From positions 682,001-746,000 of the forward strand of contig CP000474.1 in NCBI GenBank assembly GCA_000014925.1: a DNA stretch of 64,000 bases, read 5' to 3'. Within the stretch, counting starts at the first letter, position 1. Each line of letters opens with the position of its first letter. Source of the DNA: Paenarthrobacter aurescens TC1 (lineage in GTDB: Bacteria; Actinomycetota; Actinomycetes; Actinomycetales; Micrococcaceae). The notes below the pieces were generated by a model, which saw only the letters and a list, made by a program, of their open reading frames with translations, made no database searches and was not told where the DNA came from. The translations under genes were made by a program, and so were the position numbers. Shown piece by piece: positions 37,068 to 46,554 of this stretch.

Positions 37068-38156
37068 TCAGGTGGTGGTGCGCGCAATCTGTTCTGCACT
37101 GCCTTCGCGAGGCCCGGGCTGCGGGGACGCGACGGAATTGCGCAGGACCAACGGGCAGGGAAGAACGGTGGGATGGGCCGTCAACAGTTGCAAGTCCGTT
37201 TTTCCCTCGATGGCGTCAATCAGGTTTTTGGTTGCCCACGCGCCCATTTCATAGTGCGGAAGGGCCACAGTGGTCAGCGATGGGTACAGATTTTCCGCGA
37301 TGAGCTGCTGGTTATCGAATCCCACAATGGAGAGGTCCTCCGGTATTCGCAGCCCGAGCTCCCCGGCTGCCCTGTAAGCACCCATGGCCATACGGTCGTT
37401 GTAGCAGAAGATGGCCGTGGGGCGGTGAGGCGATTGCAGAACCCGCAGTGCCGCTTCATGGCCACCTGGCACCTCGGACAGTTCCGAGTGGACCAGCTCC
37501 TCATGGAACGTCAGCCCGGCGTCGGCCAGCGTGTCTTGGAAAGCCTTGAGCCTGGAGTGCGTTGCCGGTACGTCATCGGTGTTGTTGATCATTCCGATCC
37601 GCGTGTGACCGGCGTCGATCAGGGTTTGAACCGCGAGGCGTGCACCGCCGGCTTCGTCGGGGATGACCGCTGAAACGGAGCGGTTGATGTCCTCGGAGTC
37701 CACGAGGACCGCCGGAACACCGGTGAGATTCTTGGGAAGGGACAGCTTCCGGTGATACATGGTGGCGTACAGGATGCCATCCACTTGCCGGTCCAACAGA
37801 TCAGCGACGTCGCTTTCGCGTGAGTCCTGCGAACCCGTGCTGGTGGAGTTGATGATCATGATGTTGTACCCACGTGCCCGTGCTGTTTCCTCGGCCCCGA
37901 GGATGATCCGGCCTGCGTGCGGAGTGGTGGCGATCTCTTCGCTGATGAAACCGATCATCCCCGAGCGTTGGGTGCGAAGGGCCTGGGCCAGTCGGTTGGG
38001 CCCGTAACCCAGCTGTTGAGCCGCTTGGTGGACCCGTTCCCTCGTTTCGGTACCTACGCGGGCGTAGGCAACGTCATTGAGGACATGGGAGACGGTGGTG
38101 ACAGAGACACCGGCTGCGGCGGCCACGTCTTTGATACCGACAGATCTTTTGGTCAT
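37068..38156 (-). CDS. LacI-family regulator of the DFA III/inulin locus
   Basis: 362 residues. HTH: IKDVAAAAGVSVTTVSHVLN; hinge helix region RERVHQAAQQLGYGPNRLAQ; then a sugar-sensing domain. It lies within the operon it probably controls, between the DFA III hydrolase and the kinase. LacI-type operators are visible at the operon's divergent promoter region (42896-42915 and 43040-43059). Confidence 0.93.
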   Translation of the reverse strand: MTKRSVGIKDVAAAAGVSVTTVSHVLNDVAYARVGTETRERVHQAAQQLGYGPNRLAQALRTQRSGMIGFISEEIATTPHAGRIILGAEETARARGYNIMIINSTSTGSQDSRESDVADLLDRQVDGILYATMYHRKLSLPKNLTGVPAVLVDSEDINRSVSAVIPDEAGGARLAVQTLIDAGHTRIGMINNTDDVPATHSRLKAFQDTLADAGLTFHEELVHSELSEVPGGHEAALRVLQSPHRPTAIFCYNDRMAMGAYRAAGELGLRIPEDLSIVGFDNQQLIAENLYPSLTTVALPHYEMGAWATKNLIDAIEGKTDLQLLTAHPTVLPCPLVLRNSVASPQPGPREGSAEQIARTTT

Positions 38157-38225
38157 TGCTTTCCCACGTCCTCAAGGTGTTGATGATTGTTGCTGATCCT
38201 ACGTCCGCTTACTGGTCTCAGTAGG

Positions 38226-39623
38226 CTATCGAGGAATACCCGCGCCCTGGCTGCTTTGGGTGGCCTCTGCTGCCTCAAAGCCCACGGTGGGCGTGGCCCT
38301 CACAGCATTGGCACCCCTGTCCGCGATGACCTGGGCGTCATTCCCGGAGTCAAGGATGGTATTCCGTGCCGAGGTGGAGTCGACCAGCACCGCCGTTACT
38401 GCGAGTCCGTCCGAAGCTCCGGTGGTCAACAAGGCGTCCACTTGGGCCGAGAAGCAGGAGTCACTGGACGCAGAGCGAACATCCATGGCCACCACGTGGT
38501 TGTTGGAGACGAAGTTGCCCGCCCCCTCCGCCAAGCGAATGATCACCGGCGTGGCCCCTGACGGCCGGATGCTTTGTGCGTCCACAACCTCGGAGAAGTG
38601 GTTGCCGATCACTGAGTTATTGCTGCCACTGATGCGGAGGATCCCGTAAAGGTCATCGCGCCCGTTGTCGACTCCCAGGAACGGCGTCCACGGCTCGTGG
38701 TCACGAAGGAAATGGTTGGTGGACACAAGGTTCTCTGAGCTGCTCTCCGCAAGAACCACCATTCCGGGGTAAAACGAGTGCAGGCGGTTGTTGGAGACGC
38801 TTGAACGAGTGACGCCTTCGAAGTGGATGCTGCTGGCGCCGCGGGGGAAGATGTTGTTCGCGGTGATCAGGAGACCGCCATGGTTCTGGGCGTAGATCGA
38901 GTGCCCTTTGAAGCCGGCCCCTATCAAGTTGTCCGTGATCTTTGAGGCCTGGCCCCAACCGCGGAGTTCTATGCAGCTTCCGCATTCAGCAATGAAGTTG
39001 TCGTGGACGGACAGGGCGTCTGCCTTGCAGATGGTGAGCGCGTTCTCAAGGTAGACGAAACCCATTCCATTGACCCGGAATGAGTCATTGGCGCTCGCCA
39101 CATAAATGCCTGTCTTGCCGTTGACGTAACTGTTCTCCGCAGGCAGTTCGGACCCGTCCAGGGTGAAGTGCAAGCCGTCGATGCAGAAGTTGGAGAACTC
39201 AACGGAACTGATCCTTGGGCTTCCGCTTCGTTCAACGTAGAAAGCGGCACCCTGGGATTCGTCGTCCCTGAGTAAGTCGTCGCGGAGCGGAATGTCGACC
39301 ATGACGCGGCTCCCGCCAGGCCACAACTCATGGAGATCGGGCCATTCGGCCTCGGGAACGTTGAAGCGGATGCTCGAGGACGTGAAGCCGTGACCTGAGC
39401 CCTCAATCCTGAGGAAGCTGACGTCGATGACTACCTGTGTCCGGAGGCGATAATCGCCGGGCGGAAGATAAATCACCGCTCCCGGCTTGCCGCCGTCGTT
39501 CTCATCCGTGGCCGTTTGCCGGTCCTTGATGTCCGCGATGATGCTGTTGATGACTTCACCAACGTCCGTGAACGGATCGCCGATGGGCCAGGTGGTGACG
39601 TTGTAATAATTGCTGTTGGACAT
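38226..39623 (-). CDS. GH91 difructose anhydride III hydrolase-like protein (intracellular)
   Basis: 465 residues of right-handed beta-helix, homologous along its length to the inulin fructotransferase at 43171 (shared VINSIIADIK, PPGDY, NGKTGIYVAS, IAECG.C.EL blocks). It has no signal peptide, unlike the fructotransferase, and ends with a longer C-terminal region. The candidate catalytic pair is D208 and E219 in HDNFIAECGSCIEL, spaced 11 residues as I recall for the D/E pair of GH91 structures. Characterised intracellular GH91 members of Arthrobacter open DFA III to inulobiose. Location directly after an ABC importer and before GH32 and kinase genes supports that. A transferase of different specificity remains possible. 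Confidence 0.85.
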   Translation of the reverse strand: MSNSNYYNVTTWPIGDPFTDVGEVINSIIADIKDRQTATDENDGGKPGAVIYLPPGDYRLRTQVVIDVSFLRIEGSGHGFTSSSIRFNVPEAEWPDLHELWPGGSRVMVDIPLRDDLLRDDESQGAAFYVERSGSPRISSVEFSNFCIDGLHFTLDGSELPAENSYVNGKTGIYVASANDSFRVNGMGFVYLENALTICKADALSVHDNFIAECGSCIELRGWGQASKITDNLIGAGFKGHSIYAQNHGGLLITANNIFPRGASSIHFEGVTRSSVSNNRLHSFYPGMVVLAESSSENLVSTNHFLRDHEPWTPFLGVDNGRDDLYGILRISGSNNSVIGNHFSEVVDAQSIRPSGATPVIIRLAEGAGNFVSNNHVVAMDVRSASSDSCFSAQVDALLTTGASDGLAVTAVLVDSTSARNTILDSGNDAQVIADRGANAVRATPTVGFEAAEATQSSQGAGIPR

Positions 39624-39633
39624 GGTTCCTTCC

Positions 39634-40599
39634 TTAGCCCTTAACCGCGCCGAGCGTCATGCCGGCAACGATCTTGCGCTGCAGCAGCAGTGTCAGGAGG
39701 ATAACGGGAATGGAGTAGACGGCCGCGAGTGCGGTCATGGAGCCCCAGTCCAGTCCGAACTGGGTTTGGAAGTTCGCGATGACCACGGGCGTTGTTTGCG
39801 AGCGGATTGCGGTCATGAGGAGCGCGAACAGGAATTCGTTCCAGGACGCCAGGAAAGCGAAGATCGCGGTGACGGCGATGCCACCGGAGACCACCGGGAT
39901 GACTACCCGCCAGAGCGCACCCAGTCTGCTGCAACCATCCACCGTTGCCGCTTCCTCCAAGTCGCGGGGGACCGCCTCGAAGAAGCTGGACATCAGCCAG
40001 ATGGACAACGGCAGGGAGATGGTGGTGTGGGCGATGGACAGGGCGATGGGTGTGTCTGCCAGGCCTACGGAGGACATCATGGATGCCAGCGGAATACCGA
40101 TTGCTACCGGCGGGACCATCCGTGTTACCAGTGCCGCCATGATGAACACGCGGCCGCTGGGAGTCTTATAGCGCGTGATGCCGTAGGCGGCCGGGATAGC
40201 GAGCACCAATGACAGCAGGGTGCTGATGACGGCGGTCTGAATGCTGTTGATGAACGAGGCCAAAACCCCACTCCGGCCCAACGCGTTGGCGTAGTTCTCC
40301 AGCGTCCATTCCGTGGGGAGGATGGTGGGCGGGACGGCGATGGTGTCGATCGGCGTCTTGAAGGACGTAAACAGCAGGTACAGGAACGGGAAGCCATACA
40401 GCACCATGGCCACGGCCAGCAGGATCCACAGAATGATCCGGGTGCTTCGGCGCCCTGCTTCCAGGCCCTCGCGGTTGACTCCGCGGCGCTTGCGCGGGCC
40501 GTTCAACGCGGCGGCGTTCGACGTCGGCTGTTCGCCTTGGCCTGTCACGTCGCCCTCTGTTGTGGCTTGGTTCCGTTTAATCGCGGTCCGGGAGGTCAT
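39634..40599 (-). CDS. ABC transporter permease, MalG-type (DFA III importer)
   Basis: 321 residues with six predicted helices after a long polar N-terminus (about 50 residues). EAA loop: PRDLEEAATVDGCSRLGALW. It overlaps the MalF-type gene by 1 bp and lies 10 bp before the GH91 hydrolase gene, so the importer and hydrolase form one transcription unit. Confidence 0.93.
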   Translation of the reverse strand: MTSRTAIKRNQATTEGDVTGQGEQPTSNAAALNGPRKRRGVNREGLEAGRRSTRIILWILLAVAMVLYGFPFLYLLFTSFKTPIDTIAVPPTILPTEWTLENYANALGRSGVLASFINSIQTAVISTLLSLVLAIPAAYGITRYKTPSGRVFIMAALVTRMVPPVAIGIPLASMMSSVGLADTPIALSIAHTTISLPLSIWLMSSFFEAVPRDLEEAATVDGCSRLGALWRVVIPVVSGGIAVTAIFAFLASWNEFLFALLMTAIRSQTTPVVIANFQTQFGLDWGSMTALAAVYSIPVILLTLLLQRKIVAGMTLGAVKG

Positions 40600-41486
40600 C
40601 AGTTGTCCTTTCCTGGCCGCCAGATGGTGGCCACCGCGAAGAATGCGACGGCGAGCATCGCCAGCAGGTAGATGGTGCCCATGGCGCTGGCCAGGCCGGG
40701 ATCGCCGAAGCGGATCATGGTGCGGTAGATCAGCAGGCTCATGGTTTCGGATGCGGACTGGGGGCCGCCGTTGGTTTGGATCAGGATGGTGTCGAAGGCG
40801 CGTGCGGCGTCGATCCCGCGAACTACCAACGCCACTGCGATCACCGGGCGGAGGAGCGGAAGAATGATCTGGAACAGGAGGGCAGGGGCCCTGGCGCCGT
40901 CCAGGCGTGCAGCTTCAATCAGATCACCGGGGATGTTCTGCAGTCCGGCGAACAAGACGAGGCACATGAAGGAGGTGGTGAGCCAGATGTCTGGAACGGC
41001 CACTGAGAACAGCACGATGTTCGGATCTGACAACCAGCCGATCTGGTTCGGATTGGAAAGAATACCCGCTTGATGCAGGAGGGTTCCTATGAGGCCGAAG
41101 TTATCGATCATGAGGAACTTCCACAGCAAACCTGCAACGATCGGCGCGATCATCAGGGGGTACAGGAAGACGGTTCGCCAGATTTGGGATTTGCGTCCGA
41201 GGGTGGTGAACAGGAGCGCCATTCCCAGGCCGAGGGCGAACTCGAGGGTTACGACCACCACGGTGTAAGCCAGGGTCCGCCATCCTGCGCCCATGAAGGC
41301 TTCGGAGGCGAAGGCCGTGACGTAGTTCTGGAATCCGACGAAGTCCCGGGGGCCGCCGGCAATGGGGGAGATTTTGTAGAAGCTGTCGGCGATAAGGCGG
41401 AACAGTGGGTAAGCCACGAAGACGCCTAGGAACAAAGCCGCCGGGGTCATCAGGTATAGGGCGAAGCGGCGATCGGAGATGCGCAC
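40599..41486 (-). CDS. ABC transporter permease, MalF-type (DFA III importer)
   Basis: 295 residues; six predicted helices; EAA loop PGDLIEAARLDGARAPALLF. It precedes the MalG-type gene with a 1-bp overlap and follows the binding protein by 72 bp. No ATPase gene is present in the locus; a shared ATPase is expected. Confidence 0.93.
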   Translation of the reverse strand: MRISDRRFALYLMTPAALFLGVFVAYPLFRLIADSFYKISPIAGGPRDFVGFQNYVTAFASEAFMGAGWRTLAYTVVVVTLEFALGLGMALLFTTLGRKSQIWRTVFLYPLMIAPIVAGLLWKFLMIDNFGLIGTLLHQAGILSNPNQIGWLSDPNIVLFSVAVPDIWLTTSFMCLVLFAGLQNIPGDLIEAARLDGARAPALLFQIILPLLRPVIAVALVVRGIDAARAFDTILIQTNGGPQSASETMSLLIYRTMIRFGDPGLASAMGTIYLLAMLAVAFFAVATIWRPGKDN

Positions 41487-41558
41487 GATTTTCTCTTCTG
41501 CTGGTTGGGGCCGCGGCCGGCACGGGGTTTATGGTTCCGGGTGCCGGCCGCGGAGTCT

Positions 41559-42836
41559 TTACTTGAGGAGGTCCTGGATCTGCTTCTTGGCGTCGGCCAG
41601 GAGGGTTGCGGAGTCACCGCCGGCCACTGCCTTCTGCAGGAGCGGCACCAGGACGGTGTCAACGATTTGCTGCCACTTGGCCGTTGCCGGGCGGGTGGCT
41701 GTGGCTTTGCCGTTGAGGGTTTCGATCAGCGGCTTGAAGCTCTCGTATCCGGGCTGGTCCTGGTACTTCTCGAACGCGGAGATTCGGGAGGCCAGGCCAA
41801 GGCTGGATTCGATACCCAGAGAGTTGTGGTCGTAGGCGCACTTGATGAACTTCTTCGCAGAGTCTGCGTTTTTGGTGGCCTTCGGTACGGACAGGTACCA
41901 GGGTCCGGGGACGCCTGCGACGCCGGCGCTGCCGCCAATCATTGCTGCCGTTCCCACTTTTCCTGCCACTGGTGAATCCTTGGGGATCTGGCGGTAAGCG
42001 TGGGCCCAGAAGCGGGTCATGGCGGTTTTGCCTTGGTTGAACAGGTTCTGGGCTGCAGCCCAGTCAACCTGTGCTGCACCTGGAGGCGCAGACTTTGTGA
42101 GGCTGACGTAGAAGTCGAGTGCTTCCTTGTGGGCTGCGTTGTCGATCACCACGTTGTCGCCGTCGAGGACCATGGGGGAGCCCGCTTGCAGGACGTGGGC
42201 CAGCCATTCGGTTTCCACGGCTCCCTTGACGTCGGTGCCGTACATGCCGTCCTTGGTGAAGAACTCCGAGATGTCCTGGTACTGCTTCCACGTGGTGGGC
42301 GCAGCGAGTTCATAGCCGTACTTCGCCTGGAAGTCGGCCTTGTTTTTGGCGTCTTCGAAGAGGTCCTTGCGGTAGAGGATGATCTCGGCGTTGGTCCACG
42401 CAGGCAGGCCGATGAAGTGACCATCCACGTTGGCTTCCTTGACCAGGGCGGGGAAGATGTCCTTCTTGGCCTCATCGGTGAAGATTTCGTCGATTGGTTG
42501 GACCGCATCCTTGAAGCTTGGGAGCCACACGGAGTCCAGGGCGGCAACGTCGAAGGAAACGTTGCCGGAAGAGAATTCGCTGGAGAGCCGGTTGAACATG
42601 CCGTCGTACGGCAGCTCGACGAAGTTGACGTCGATCCCGGTGTCCTTCTTGCATTGTTCGGCCACGCCGGTGAGTTCGGCGTGACCGCCGGCTTCCACCA
42701 GGACGTTGACGGTGCCGGCGGCGCTGCCCGACGTCGGTGCCGGGCCCCCTGCGCCGCATCCGGTAGCTGCGAGTGCGACGGCGGTGCAGATGCCGCCAAG
42801 GGTGACGAGCCTGGAGATGGTTTTTCGAGTGGACAT
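41559..42836 (-). CDS. ABC transporter sugar-binding lipoprotein (DFA III importer)
   Basis: 425 residues from ATG 42836. A lipoprotein signal peptide (basic MSTRKTISRL, hydrophobic core, lipobox ATGC) precedes a family-1 solute-binding domain. First gene of the minus-strand operon; a strong promoter with an overlapping LacI operator lies 60-110 bp upstream. The ligand is inferred to be difructose anhydride III or inulin oligosaccharides. Confidence 0.92.
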   Translation of the reverse strand: MSTRKTISRLVTLGGICTAVALAATGCGAGGPAPTSGSAAGTVNVLVEAGGHAELTGVAEQCKKDTGIDVNFVELPYDGMFNRLSSEFSSGNVSFDVAALDSVWLPSFKDAVQPIDEIFTDEAKKDIFPALVKEANVDGHFIGLPAWTNAEIILYRKDLFEDAKNKADFQAKYGYELAAPTTWKQYQDISEFFTKDGMYGTDVKGAVETEWLAHVLQAGSPMVLDGDNVVIDNAAHKEALDFYVSLTKSAPPGAAQVDWAAAQNLFNQGKTAMTRFWAHAYRQIPKDSPVAGKVGTAAMIGGSAGVAGVPGPWYLSVPKATKNADSAKKFIKCAYDHNSLGIESSLGLASRISAFEKYQDQPGYESFKPLIETLNGKATATRPATAKWQQIVDTVLVPLLQKAVAGGDSATLLADAKKQIQDLLK

Positions 42837-42895
42837 CGCTGTCGACTCACTTTCTCTTGAACGGGTGAAAGGAGTGATTGGGTTGAAGAATCGTT

Positions 42896-42915
42896 TTGCC
42901 AAAACGTCTTGGCAA
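42896..42915. promoter_or_regulatory. LacI operator for the DFA III operon
   Basis: TTGCCAAAACGTCTTGGCAA is a 20-bp palindrome with a central CG and one mismatched pair, the usual form of LacI-family operators. On the minus strand it starts 1 bp after the -10 box, so bound repressor would cover the transcription start. Confidence 0.75.
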
Positions 42916-42916
42916 C

Positions 42917-42946
42917 ACTGTAGGGCCGAAAGTTTAGAAGTGTCAA
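42917..42946 (-). promoter_or_regulatory. Promoter of the DFA III uptake/hydrolysis operon
   Basis: Read on the minus strand: a consensus -35 TTGACA (42946-42941), an 18-bp spacer and a -10 TACAGT (42922-42917), immediately followed by the LacI operator. The operon's first ATG is 80 bp further on. Confidence 0.7.
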
Positions 42947-42997
42947 GAGTCACTTGGAGTGGTGTTGGGTGCCAAAATTGCTGCCCGGATTTTGTCG

Positions 42998-43059
42998 TTG
43001 ACAGTGATCTTCAGCGCAGCTTAGTGTTTCTCTCAGCTTCAGATAAAACGATTTGGCAC
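42998..43059 (+). promoter_or_regulatory. Promoter and second operator for the inulin fructotransferase gene
   Basis: A consensus -35 TTGACA (42998-43003) and -10-like TAGTGT (43022-43027), 18 bp apart, point toward the fructotransferase. An imperfect copy of the operator, centred on the CG at 43049-43050 with the conserved AAAACG..TTGGCA half, lies just downstream of the expected start site. Other TTGGCA/TGCCAA half-sites occur at about 42970 and 43064. The 334-bp divergent region holds no gene. Confidence 0.55.
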
Positions 43060-43170
43060 ATTTTTGGCATCAACACCGTGGCATAGACGCCAATGCCGGG
43101 GCACCACCGCATGGACGCCGGAGCGTTGCCCCGGACAAACCAATGGACCAAGGATTGGCAGGAGAACCCT

Positions 43171-44522
43171 ATGGGAATTGATAAGACGCTTGATATGAAC
43201 AACACCAGCCGGCGGAAGCTGGTGGGTGCGGGAGCCGTGGGCACGCTGGCAGCTGCACTGAGCCTGGGGATGTCCCCAAAGGCAGAAGCTGCCGACGGCG
43301 CGAAAGTCAGCCCGTTGAACTCGCCGAATGTCTATGACGTCACGGCCTGGCGAATCAAGGGCCAGCCCAAGGTCACGGCAGAGTCGGATATAGGCGCCGT
43401 CATCAACGACATCATCGCGGACATCAAGAAACGCCAATCCACACCGGAAACCAGACCGGGAGCCGTGGTGATCATCCCGCCGGGGGACTACGACCTCCAC
43501 ACTCAAGTGGTGGTGGACGTGGATTACCTCACCATCGCCGGTTTTGGCCATGGCTTCTTCTCCCGCAGCATCAAAGACAACGTGGACACCACGGGCTGGC
43601 TGAACCTTCAGCCGGGTGGCAGCCACATCCGCGTCCTCACGCCCCCATCCTCGCCCCAGGCATTCCTTGTGCGGCGGGACGGGAGTCCGCGCCTGTCCGG
43701 GATTGTGTTCAAGGACTTCTGCCTTGACGGAGTCAACTTCGTCCCGGACGGAACAGCTATAAGAACGGTAAGACCGGCATTGACGTCGCCTCCGACAATG
43801 ACTCCATCCACATCACCGGAATGGGGTTCGTCTATCTTGAACACGCTCTGATAGTTCGAGGTGCGGACGCCCTCCGGGTCCACGACAACATGATTGCCGA
43901 ATGCGGGAACTGCGTTGAACTGACCGGTGCCGGACAGGCAACAATTGTCAGCGACAACCTGATGGGTGCCGGCCCCGAAGGTGTGACGCTTCTCGCCGAA
44001 AACCACGAGGGCCTCTTGGTCACAGGGAACAACTTCTTTCCTCGAGGACGCAGTCTCCTTGAGTTCAGCGGCTGCAACCGCTGCAGCGTGTCATCAAACA
44101 GGTTCCAAGGCTTCTACCCCGGCATGATGCGGCTGCTGAATGGCTGCAAGGAAAACCTCATCACGTCCAACCATTTCCGCCGGGGCACGGAAGGGTTCCC
44201 TCCGTTCATTGACCGCACCAACGGATTGGATGACCTCTACGGCGTCATCCACGCGCTGGGGGACAACAACCTGATCTCGAACAACCTGTTTGCCTACGAC
44301 GTCCCGCCGAACAAGGTTGCCCCTGCGGGAGCCCAGCCCACCATCATGTTGATCGCAGGCGGGGACGGCAACGTCATAGCCACCAATCACGTCATCAGCA
44401 ACGTGGACTCCCAACACGTGGTTCTTGATGGATCGGCAACCCGGTCCAAGGTCCTGGACAGCGGCGCCGCCTCCACCATCACGTCCTACAGCCCGGACAC
44501 AGCCATTCGGCCCACGCCCTGA
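43171..44522 (+). pseudogene. Inulin fructotransferase (DFA III-forming), GH91, single-base frameshift
   Basis: The secreted enzyme that converts inulin to difructose anhydride III. ATG 43171 has AGGAG 6 nt upstream; the N-terminus carries a twin-arginine signal (SRRKLVGAGAVGTLAAALSL...AEA). The frame is normal to FVPDG, then reads out of frame from about 43753 and stops at 43851. From the same point, the +1-shifted frame continues the family sequence (NGKTGIDVASDNDS, GMGFVYLEHAL) to 44522. Family members read DGNSYKNGK here, implying GGAAACAGC; the window has GGAACAGC, i.e. one missing A at about 43752-43753. Repaired, the protein would be 450 residues, the normal length, with the D/E pair in HDNMIAECGNCVEL intact. 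Either a recent mutation or a sequencing error. Confidence 0.9.
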
Positions 44523-44537
44523 CGTATGGCCGCAAAC

Positions 44538-44586
44538 GCACGACGGCGGCTGGTCGCCAAGGTGACCAGCCGCCGTCGTGCTTTCT
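44538..44586. terminator. Bidirectional terminator between the fructotransferase and usp genes
   Basis: A perfect 18-bp stem GCACGACGGCGGCTGGTC (44538-44555) with 44564-44581 around an 8-nt loop, followed by TTTCT. It lies between two convergent genes. Confidence 0.88.
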
Positions 44587-44590
44587 GAAG

Positions 44591-44983
44591 TTAGTCCGCC
44601 TTGACTGCGAGCACCGGGCAGTCGGCCTCCAGCAGGATCCGTTGGGAGACGCTGCCCATGATGAGCTTGCCCACCGGGCTGCGGCGGCGAAGGCCGATGA
44701 CAATCAGGCTGGCGTCATTGTCGTCGGCGGCGTCCAGAACCTCGGCCGCTGCGTCGTGACCGCGGACGGGTTGCTTGATGATGTGCTGGATGCCGTGCTC
44801 GGCGAGGCGCTCCTCGATGCTCTGGATATCCGGTTCCTGGGCATATCGGTTATCCACCAAGGCGTCGCCCTTGGACGAGTTGATGACCAGCAGGGTGTCG
44901 TTGCTTTTCTTGGCTTCGGCGATGGCTTGCGTCAGTGCCGCTTCGCCTTCAGGTGTGGGGACGTATCCCACCACGATGGTCAT
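44591..44983 (-). CDS. Universal stress protein (UspA family)
   Basis: 130 residues from ATG 44983 (GAGGAG upstream). USP fold with TIVVGYVPTPEGEAALTQAI at the start and the ATP-binding-type C-terminal motif GLRRRSPVGKLIMGSVSQRI (G-2x-G-9x-G(S/T) pattern). Lies 32 bp after tctA on the same strand; such a USP at the end of Tct operons is frequent in Micrococcaceae. Confidence 0.92.
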   Translation of the reverse strand: MTIVVGYVPTPEGEAALTQAIAEAKKSNDTLLVINSSKGDALVDNRYAQEPDIQSIEERLAEHGIQHIIKQPVRGHDAAAEVLDAADDNDASLIVIGLRRRSPVGKLIMGSVSQRILLEADCPVLAVKAD

Positions 44984-45015
44984 GGTTTCTCCTCGTTGTA
45001 CTGGAAGTGAATGGT

Positions 45016-46554
45016 TCAGTCGCTGTAGTCTGCAGCGCCCGAGTTGGCGGGGAGCAAGGGTTTCTTCGCAGGGCGGTTGCGGCGGATGAGCTTGTAGATG
45101 AACGGCCATGCCAGGATGATCGCCACGATGATGTAGACCACTATCGCGATGGGTTCGCTGAAGAGGCCGGCGGGATCGCCGGCGCTTAGCTGCAGCGTTT
45201 TGCGGAGCTGGCCCTCAATGCGCGGACCCAGGATGACGCCGAGGATCAGCGGCAGCACCGGAAGTCCGAACCGCCGCATCATGAACCCGAGTGCGCCGAG
45301 AACCAGCAGGATCACCAGGTCGAACGCCTGCAGGTTGACCGAGTAGGCACCCAAAGTAGCGAAGAACAAGATGCCTGCGTAGAGGTACGGGCGGGGGAGC
45401 TGCAGCAGCTTCGCCCAGACCGGCGCCAGGGGCAGGTTGATGAGCAGGAGCAGGAAGTTGCCGATGAAGAGGCTTGCGATCAGCGCCCACACCAAGGGCC
45501 CCTGGCTGGAGAACAGCTGCGGACCGGGCTGGATGCCGTAGGACGTGAAGGCCGCGAGCATGACGGCGGCCGTCGCGTTGGTGGGCAGGCCGAGGGCGAG
45601 CATCGGGGTCAGCGTCCCTGCAGCGGCCGCATTGTTGGCTGCTTCAGGTCCGGCGACGCCCTCAATGGCGCCCTTGCCGAACTCCTCCGGGTGCTTGCTG
45701 AGACGTTTCTCCGTGACATAGGAGAGGAAGGTGGGAATTTCCGCGCCACCGGCGGGCAAAGCGCCGAACGGGAAACCAAATGCTGTGCCGCGCAACCAGG
45801 GCTTCCAGGAGCGGGCCCAGTCCTTCTTGCCCATCCACGGACGGCCCACGGGAATGATGTGCAAGGGAGTCCGGCGCAGGTGGGCGGCAACCCAGAGGGC
45901 TTCACCTACGGCGAAGATCGCAACGGCAACCACCACAATGTCCAGGCCGTCCACCAGCAGGGGCTGGCCGAAGGTCAGGCGACGTTGGCCGGTCACGGAG
46001 TCGATGCCCACCAGTCCGATGGCCAGGCCCAGGGCCAGCGAGGCGAAACCCCGTAGCCTGGACGAACCGAGGACGGCGGTCACCGCAAGGAGGGCCAGAA
46101 TCATGATGGCGAAGTAGCTTGGCGCACCGAGGCTGACAGCGAATTGCACCACGATGGGTGCAAAGACGGCCAGCAGCGCAGTGCCGATGGTACCTGCAAT
46201 GAAGGAGCCGATGGCCGCGGTGGCTAGAGCCTGCGCGGCCCTGCCGGCTTTAGCCATCTTGTTGCCTTCAATGGCTGTCACCACCGACGACGATTCGCCT
46301 GGTGTGTTGAGCAGGATGGAGGTGGTGGAACCGCCGAACATGCCGCCGTAGTAGATGCCGGCGAACATGATGAACGCGCTGGTGGGCTCCAATGCGGCAG
46401 TCACCGGAAGCAGCAAAGCCACAGTCATGGCCGGGCCAAGTCCGGGAAGAACGCCGACGGCGGTGCCCAGGAGCACGCCGATCACGGCGAATAAAAGGTT
46501 CATGGGGGTCAGGGCGGTGGCGAAACCGTCCATCAGGGAGGACCAGACGTCCAT
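45016..46554 (-). CDS. tctA: Tripartite tricarboxylate transporter, large membrane subunit TctA
   Basis: 512 residues, about 11-12 membrane helices. TctA signatures: [19 protein letters not shown] near the N-terminus and [20 protein letters not shown]. Transports tricarboxylates such as citrate with TctB and the binding protein TctC. Its ATG overlaps the tctB stop (TAATG). Confidence 0.94.
   Translation of the reverse strand: MDVWSSLMDGFATALTPMNLLFAVIGVLLGTAVGVLPGLGPAMTVALLLPVTAALEPTSAFIMFAGIYYGGMFGGSTTSILLNTPGESSSVVTAIEGNKMAKAGRAAQALATAAIGSFIAGTIGTALLAVFAPIVVQFAVSLGAPSYFAIMILALLAVTAVLGSSRLRGFASLALGLAIGLVGIDSVTGQRRLTFGQPLLVDGLDIVVVAVAIFAVGEALWVAAHLRRTPLHIIPVGRPWMGKKDWARSWKPWLRGTAFGFPFGALPAGGAEIPTFLSYVTEKRLSKHPEEFGKGAIEGVAGPEAANNAAAAGTLTPMLALGLPTNATAAVMLAAFTSYGIQPGPQLFSSQGPLVWALIASLFIGNFLLLLINLPLAPVWAKLLQLPRPYLYAGILFFATLGAYSVNLQAFDLVILLVLGALGFMMRRFGLPVLPLILGVILGPRIEGQLRKTLQLSAGDPAGLFSEPIAIVVYIIVAIILAWPFIYKLIRRNRPAKKPLLPANSGAADYSD

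Noticed and set aside
43740..43860. Programmed ribosomal frameshift in the inulin fructotransferase gene
   Set aside because: No slippery heptamer or downstream structure; a missing A explains the break more simply.
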